NCBI GenBank assembly: GCA_013043945.1
Contig: JABEUW010000115.1
Span: 1-9,686 of the forward strand
Source: Vulcanimicrobiota bacterium
Lineage (GTDB): Bacteria > Vulcanimicrobiota > Vulcanimicrobiia > Vulcanimicrobiales > Vulcanimicrobiaceae
Length of the DNA stretch: 9,686 nt
Direction: 5' to 3'
Shown here: positions 6,976 to 9,686 of the stretch, piece by piece
Layout of the letters: each line of letters opens with the position of its first letter
How positions within the stretch are numbered: the stretch's first letter is position 1
Translations under genes and position numbers: made by a program
Notes under the pieces: generated by a model
Database searches by the model: none
The model's input: only the letters and a program-made list of their open reading frames with translations
Told to the model about the DNA's origin: nothing

Positions 6976-7017
6976 GTTCGTGCTGTTATACTAGCTCACT
7001 AGTACGATAGCACGAAC
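6976..7017. promoter_or_regulatory. 42-bp imperfect palindrome, probable GntR operator
   Basis: The two 19-nt arms are centred between 6996 and 6997. The outer 9 bp are a perfect inverted repeat (GTTCGTGCT at 6976-6984, AGCACGAAC at 7009-7017). The inner 6 bp are also perfect (TACTAG at 6989-6994, CTAGTA at 6999-7004). Only 3 positions mismatch between these blocks (6985, 6987 and 6988 against their partners). It overlaps the predicted -10 box and start point of the minus-strand operon, the position expected for steric repression by the dimeric repressor encoded next to it. There is no T-run, so it is not a typical terminator. Confidence 0.72.
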
Positions 7018-7032
7018 CCAGGGGGGCGTCAA
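7004..7032 (-). promoter_or_regulatory. Predicted sigma70-type promoter of the GntR-ABC operon
   Basis: On the minus strand, TTGACG (complement of 7027-7032) is followed by exactly 17 bp and then TATCGT (complement of 7004-7009). The -35 box matches TTGACA at 5 of 6 positions and the -10 matches TATAAT at 4 of 6. The predicted start point near 6997 lies at the centre of the palindrome, leaving a leader of about 45 nt before ATG 6952. The -35 box includes the stop codon of the PIN toxin gene upstream. A second -10-like TATAAC (complement of 6985-6990) has no good -35 box. Confidence 0.55.
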
Positions 7033-7475
7033 GCGCGATCCGGAGCCTCGTCGAGCTCATCGACGGCGATGACTCGAAGTTCGGGGAAGGCGCGACGATA
7101 GAACGCCGCGTCCCGGGTAACGAGCGATCCGACGGCGCGCGCGTGCGCCCCGATGACGAAGTCCGCGAGAATCCTTCGCGGGGAGTCGCCACCGGCGGCG
7201 CGCCGGCGACGAGCGTAGGCCGCGTACGCATGCCCCGCCTCACGCCAGATTTCGGCCGTCAGCTGGAGATCCACGGCGATACGCGCCGTACGGAGGGCAT
7301 CGTCGAGATGGTTCGCATCATGCTGCGGGCGCGCGTAGAGTTCGGCGTAAACGATGCCGCAAATCACGATCCCGGCGCGTTCGCCCACACGTTCGATGGC
7401 GCGCATGGCGCGCTCCGCGCTATCCGGGCTCCCTTCCTCGATATCGATGATGACGTTGGTATCGAGCGCGATCAT
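7029..7475 (-). CDS. vapC: PIN-domain toxin, VapC-like ribonuclease
   Basis: 148 residues with the PIN-fold acidic set: D5 in the N-terminal ALDTNVIIDIEEG, E45 in IVYAELYARP, D105 in ILADFVIGAHA and D122 in VTRDAAFY. These would bind Mg2+ in the nuclease site, and all four are intact, so the toxin should be active. VapC toxins cleave specific RNAs such as initiator tRNA or rRNA; the target here cannot be told. The start codon overlaps the antitoxin stop by 4 bp (ATGA at 7472-7475). GAGGA lies directly against the ATG, so translation probably depends on coupling to the antitoxin. The antitoxin-first order is standard for this class. The symbol is a family name, not an orthologue claim. Confidence 0.92.
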   Translation of the reverse strand: MIALDTNVIIDIEEGSPDSAERAMRAIERVGERAGIVICGIVYAELYARPQHDANHLDDALRTARIAVDLQLTAEIWREAGHAYAAYARRRRAAGGDSPRRILADFVIGAHARAVGSLVTRDAAFYRRAFPELRVIAVDELDEAPDRA

Positions 7476-7732
7476 TCCTCGATATCGCCGCGCATCTCGC
7501 GCACTTCCGCGTCGACCGCTTCCGGCGACTTTCCGCCCCCCCGTCTGCTTCGCCCGACGAGCGGCGCGAGGCGCTCTCTCACCGAGGGCGGGAGCAGCAC
7601 GATCGAGCCATCGTCTCCCAGTTCGAAGCGAATGCTATCGCCCGGCCCCACATTGAGCAGGGCGCTAACCCCCTTCGGTAGCGTCATTTGATTCTTACTT
7701 GTCAACCTTGCTCGAAATTCCTTATTTCCCAT
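7472..7732 (-). CDS. vapB: AbrB/MazE-fold antitoxin of the VapBC pair
   Basis: 86 residues. The N-terminal half is a swapped-hairpin AbrB DNA-binding domain: ARLTSKNQMTLPKGVSALL, then NVGPGDSIRFELGDDGSIVL. The C-terminal half has a basic linker (GRSRRGGGKSP) and an acidic helix (EAVDAEVREMRGDIEE). It would be disordered alone and wrap the toxin to block its active site. Antitoxins of this kind also bind and repress their own promoter together with the toxin. The ATG at 7732 is the first in frame after the predicted promoter. The next in-frame ATG (residue 16) would cut into the AbrB domain, so 7732 is preferred despite the lack of a spaced Shine-Dalgarno sequence. Confidence 0.92.
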   Translation of the reverse strand: MGNKEFRARLTSKNQMTLPKGVSALLNVGPGDSIRFELGDDGSIVLLPPSVRERLAPLVGRSRRGGGKSPEAVDAEVREMRGDIEE

Positions 7733-7741
7733 CCTTACTTC

Positions 7742-7770
7742 ATCCTAAGCAAGCGCGCCGAACGTGTCAA
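7742..7770 (-). promoter_or_regulatory. Predicted sigma70 promoter of vapBC, near-leaderless
   Basis: On the minus strand a perfect TTGACA -35 box (complement of 7765-7770) is followed by 17 bp and TAGGAT (complement of 7742-7747), a 4 of 6 match to the -10 consensus. The expected start point, about 7 nt beyond the -10, falls near 7735, only about 3 nt before the antitoxin ATG at 7732. The mRNA would be essentially leaderless. The promoter lies in the 89-bp gap shared with the divergent phaB-phaC pair. Confidence 0.68.
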
Positions 7771-7785
7771 GCTCGGGTTTGGCGC

Positions 7786-7821
7786 AAAGGAGGCCACTGC
7801 ATCGCTAGGTAAGCCTAGCGC
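7786..7821 (+). promoter_or_regulatory. Split ribosome-binding site: strong SD, 7-bp hairpin, then ATG
   Basis: AAAGGAGG at 7786-7793 is a near-ideal Shine-Dalgarno sequence but lies 28 nt before ATG 7822. Most of that distance is a perfect hairpin: CGCTAGG (7803-7809), loop TAAG (7810-7813), CCTAGCG (7814-7820). Folded, it removes 18 nt and leaves 9 + 1 = 10 nt between SD and ATG, a workable spacing. An in-frame TAG at 7816-7818 inside the hairpin rules out an earlier start, and no SD adjoins the ATG. The hairpin could instead, or also, be a palindromic protein-binding site. Confidence 0.6.
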
Positions 7822-8613
7822 ATGAGCAATTCGACGGTCCCCGCTGCCGCCGCCAGTGCGGCACTCACTTCGCTTGTCGGCCGGGTCGGCATCGTCACCG
7901 GGGGCGCACGCGGCCTCGGCGCCGCGATGACCAAGCTGCTCGCCGACGACGGAGCGACCGTGGCGATCCTCGGCCTCCCCGCCGACGAGCCGCGCGCGCA
8001 AGAATTGCGCGGGACGCTGAACGGCAGCGCGGAACGCGTCGTCTTTTACGAAAGCAACGTCGGCGAATACGATCGTTGCGTCGCGGCGGTCAACGACGTC
8101 ATCGCCAAACACGGGCGCATCGATTTCCTCATCAACAACGCCGGGATCACCGCTGATAAGACGTTGCGAAAACTCAGCATCGAGGATTGGCATAAGGTCC
8201 TGCAGATCAATCTCTCGGGGCCTTTTTACATGACGAAGGCGGTGATCGAACAGATGATCGCGCAAGGCTACGGCCGCATCGTCAACATTAGTTCGGTAAT
8301 CGGACTCACCGGAAATATCGGGCAGGCGAATTACGCGTCGGCGAAGGCCGGTTTGCTCGGCCTCACCAAGACCGTCGCGTTGGAGATGGCGGGGCGCGGC
8401 ATTACCTGCAACGCGATCGCGCCGGGTTTTATCAAAACCGAGATGGTCGCGGCGATGCCCGAAGCGGCCATCGCCGCCGCAACGGCGCAGACGCCGATCG
8501 GCCGCATGGGCGACCCTTCGGAGATCGCGCGTACGGTCCGTTTTCTCATCGATGAAAAGAGCGCCTTCATTACCGGCGCAACCTTCAATATCAACGGGGG
8601 GATGTTCATGTGA
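7822..8613 (+). CDS. phaB: PhaB/FabG-type acetoacetyl-CoA reductase, paralogue 2, in operon with phaC
   Basis: 263 residues. A low-complexity, Ala-rich N-terminus of about 19 residues (MSNSTVPAAAASAALTSLV) precedes the SDR core. Motifs are TGGARGLG (26-33), NNAG (105-108), N130 (QINLSG), catalytic S158 (NISSVIGLTGNIGQ), Y171 and K175 (YASAK), then IAPGFIKTEM and a C-terminal NINGG. The core is closely similar to the reductase at 1973-2713 through the active-site block. Its stop codon overlaps the PHA synthase start by 4 bp, strong context for acetoacetyl-CoA reductase: it would supply (R)-3-hydroxybutyryl-CoA for PHB synthesis using NADPH, or NADH in some species. ATG 7822 is the first possible start because an in-frame TAG lies at 7816-7818. 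Translation probably depends on the split RBS just upstream. Confidence 0.9.
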   Translation: MSNSTVPAAAASAALTSLVGRVGIVTGGARGLGAAMTKLLADDGATVAILGLPADEPRAQELRGTLNGSAERVVFYESNVGEYDRCVAAVNDVIAKHGRIDFLINNAGITADKTLRKLSIEDWHKVLQINLSGPFYMTKAVIEQMIAQGYGRIVNISSVIGLTGNIGQANYASAKAGLLGLTKTVALEMAGRGITCNAIAPGFIKTEMVAAMPEAAIAAATAQTPIGRMGDPSEIARTVRFLIDEKSAFITGATFNINGGMFM

Positions 8614-9686
8614 TCGGCTCGATTCCGGTTGAAGAGTTTCAATACGCGCTCGACATGAGCGGGCTCGATCCCGCCTCGCTCGGCGACGCGCTACGCGCGG
8701 TGATCGCCGATGCCATGAGCGATCCCATGCGCATGACCACCTGGATGACGACGCTGGCGCTAACGCAGCAAAGCATCGGCATGAACATGCTGCGGCGGAT
8801 GAGCGGCGAGAGCGTCGACGCCGTCGCCACACCGAACGACGGCGACAAGCGCTTCTCCGATCCGGCATGGCGCGATAACCCGATGCTCGCGGGAACGCTC
8901 GAAGAGTATCTCTCGCAAGCGCGCGCGTCGATGCAGCTGGTCGAAGGATCGCGGCTCCCCGAGATGACCAAACGCAAAGCCCGCTTTGCGATGCAAATGC
9001 TGATCGACATGTACGCGCCAAGCAACGTGCCGTGGATGAACCCGAGCGTCATCAAAGAGGCGATGGAGACGGGCGGGCAATCGTTACAGCAAGGTCTCGC
9101 CAATTATATGGACGACCTGCAGAACAATAAAGGCATGCCGCGCCAAGTCGATACCAGTAAGTTTAAACTCGGCGTGAATCTCGCCGCAACTCCGGGGCGC
9201 GTCGTCTATCGTAACGAACTTATGGAGTTGATCGCCTACGAACCTCAGAGTGCGAAGGTTCACAAAACGCCGCTGCTCTGCAGCCCTCCATGGATCAACA
9301 AATACTACGTGATGGATCTCGCACCCGGGCGCTCGTTCGTGGAATGGGCGGTGCGCCACGGCCACCAGACCTTCATGATCTCCTATCGCAACCCCGACGA
9401 GAGCCTCGCGAACGTCACGATGGACGATTATCTCAAGCTCGGGCCGCTCGCCGCGCTCGATGCGATCGAAGCGATCACCGGCGAGAAGCAGACCAATATC
9501 GCCGCGCTCTGCCTCGGCGGCACGCTCTCGTACATTCTTCTCGCCTATCTGACGGCGCACGGCCAAGGCGATCGCGTGAAGAGCTTGAGTACGACCAACA
9601 CGCTCATCGATTTCAGCGAGCCGGGCGATCTCGGCGTCTTCACCGACGAAGCGACGATCTCGCGTTTAGAGAAAAAGATGAACGAA
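8610..9686 (+). CDS. phaC: Poly(3-hydroxyalkanoate) synthase, class I-like, 3'-truncated
   Basis: Open from GTG 8610 to the window edge with no stop, giving 359 residues. PhaC polymerises (R)-3-hydroxyacyl-CoA into storage polyester at the granule surface. Recognisable segments are DKRFSDPAWRDNP (79-91), NPSVIKEAMETGGQSL (144-159), VYRNELMELIAY (199-210), PPWINKYYVMDL (226-237), ISYRNPDESL (257-266) and the lipase-like box ALCLGG (299-304) with the nucleophile C301. The usual box is GxCxGG; here the first Gly is Ala. The catalytic Asp and His lie beyond the window. The N-terminus is short for class I (catalytic Cys at about 301, versus about 319 in the Ralstonia enzyme). GTG 8610 overlaps the reductase stop (GTGA) with a G-run at 8596-8601 as a weak SD; in-frame ATG 8655 is a possible alternative start. 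No phaE or phaR is visible, though one could lie downstream. Confidence 0.94.
   Translation, partial: MIGSIPVEEFQYALDMSGLDPASLGDALRAVIADAMSDPMRMTTWMTTLALTQQSIGMNMLRRMSGESVDAVATPNDGDKRFSDPAWRDNPMLAGTLEEYLSQARASMQLVEGSRLPEMTKRKARFAMQMLIDMYAPSNVPWMNPSVIKEAMETGGQSLQQGLANYMDDLQNNKGMPRQVDTSKFKLGVNLAATPGRVVYRNELMELIAYEPQSAKVHKTPLLCSPPWINKYYVMDLAPGRSFVEWAVRHGHQTFMISYRNPDESLANVTMDDYLKLGPLAALDAIEAITGEKQTNIAALCLGGTLSYILLAYLTAHGQGDRVKSLSTTNTLIDFSEPGDLGVFTDEATISRLEKKMNE

Noticed and set aside
7018..7028. GC-run and palindrome near 7018 as a terminator for vapBC
   Set aside because: No stem-loop is followed by a T-run; the dyad at 6976-7017 is better explained as an operator.
7699..7727. TTGTCA - 17 bp - TTATTT as a plus-strand promoter for phaB2-phaC
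   Set aside because: The -10 match is poor and the site would lie inside the antitoxin coding region; other spacings in the gap are no better, so I do not call a promoter.
7707..7753. Inverted repeat CTTGCT...AGCAAG around the antitoxin start as a VapBC operator
   Set aside because: Only 6 bp per arm with a 35-bp gap, which is expected by chance at this scale.
7735..9021. 428-codon minus-strand ORF opposite phaB2 and phaC
   Set aside because: It is Arg/Asp-rich antisense sequence of a GC-rich coding region with no recognisable domain, while the plus strand carries intact catalytic motifs.

Overview
This is a gene-dense stretch of GC-rich bacterial chromosome with short intergenic gaps, strong GGAGG-type ribosome-binding sites and some GTG starts. 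It carries polyhydroxyalkanoate (PHA/PHB) storage genes, a GntR-controlled ABC exporter operon, a toxin-antitoxin pair and a radical SAM/SPASM enzyme. No rRNA, tRNA, CRISPR array or insertion sequence is visible. Gene content and codon use recall environmental lineages such as Candidatus Eremiobacterota (WPS-2), but this is an impression and not a demonstrated placement.

Layout, left to right. (1) 1-735, plus strand: the 3' part of a short-chain dehydrogenase (SDR) cut by the window edge, converging with (2) a minus-strand radical SAM/SPASM protein (743-1825). (3) A 147-bp gap separates it from a divergent plus-strand pair: a PhaB/FabG-type reductase that really starts at GTG 1973, then a small probable lipoprotein (2749-3549). 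(4) 3594-6952, minus strand: a five-gene operon read right to left. Its genes are a YtrA-type GntR repressor, an ABC ATPase, a six-helix permease, a 38-residue small ORF with an excellent RBS, and a secreted protein of unknown function. Upstream is a sigma70-like promoter overlapped by a 42-bp imperfect palindrome, very probably the repressor's operator. (5) 7029-7732, minus strand: a VapC-like PIN toxin and an AbrB-fold antitoxin overlapping by 4 bp. Their promoter has a perfect -35 and lies so close to the start codon that the mRNA should be nearly leaderless. (6) 7822-9686, plus strand: a second PhaB-type reductase overlapping by 4 bp a PHA synthase (phaC) cut by the right edge.

How the genes fit together. 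PhaB-type enzymes reduce acetoacetyl-CoA to (R)-3-hydroxybutyryl-CoA, which PhaC polymerises, so region 6 is the last two steps of PHB synthesis and the reductase of region 3 is a close paralogue. The exporter operon looks self-regulated and probably answers envelope or antimicrobial stress, as other YtrA-type systems do.

The observations most worth a second look are: a perfect 7-bp hairpin sitting exactly between a strong Shine-Dalgarno sequence and the ATG of the second reductase, which if folded would bring the two into optimal spacing; the 38-residue ORF inside the ABC operon; the repressor operator; and the near-leaderless antitoxin transcript. I did not find a clearly new multi-gene defence or metabolic system.
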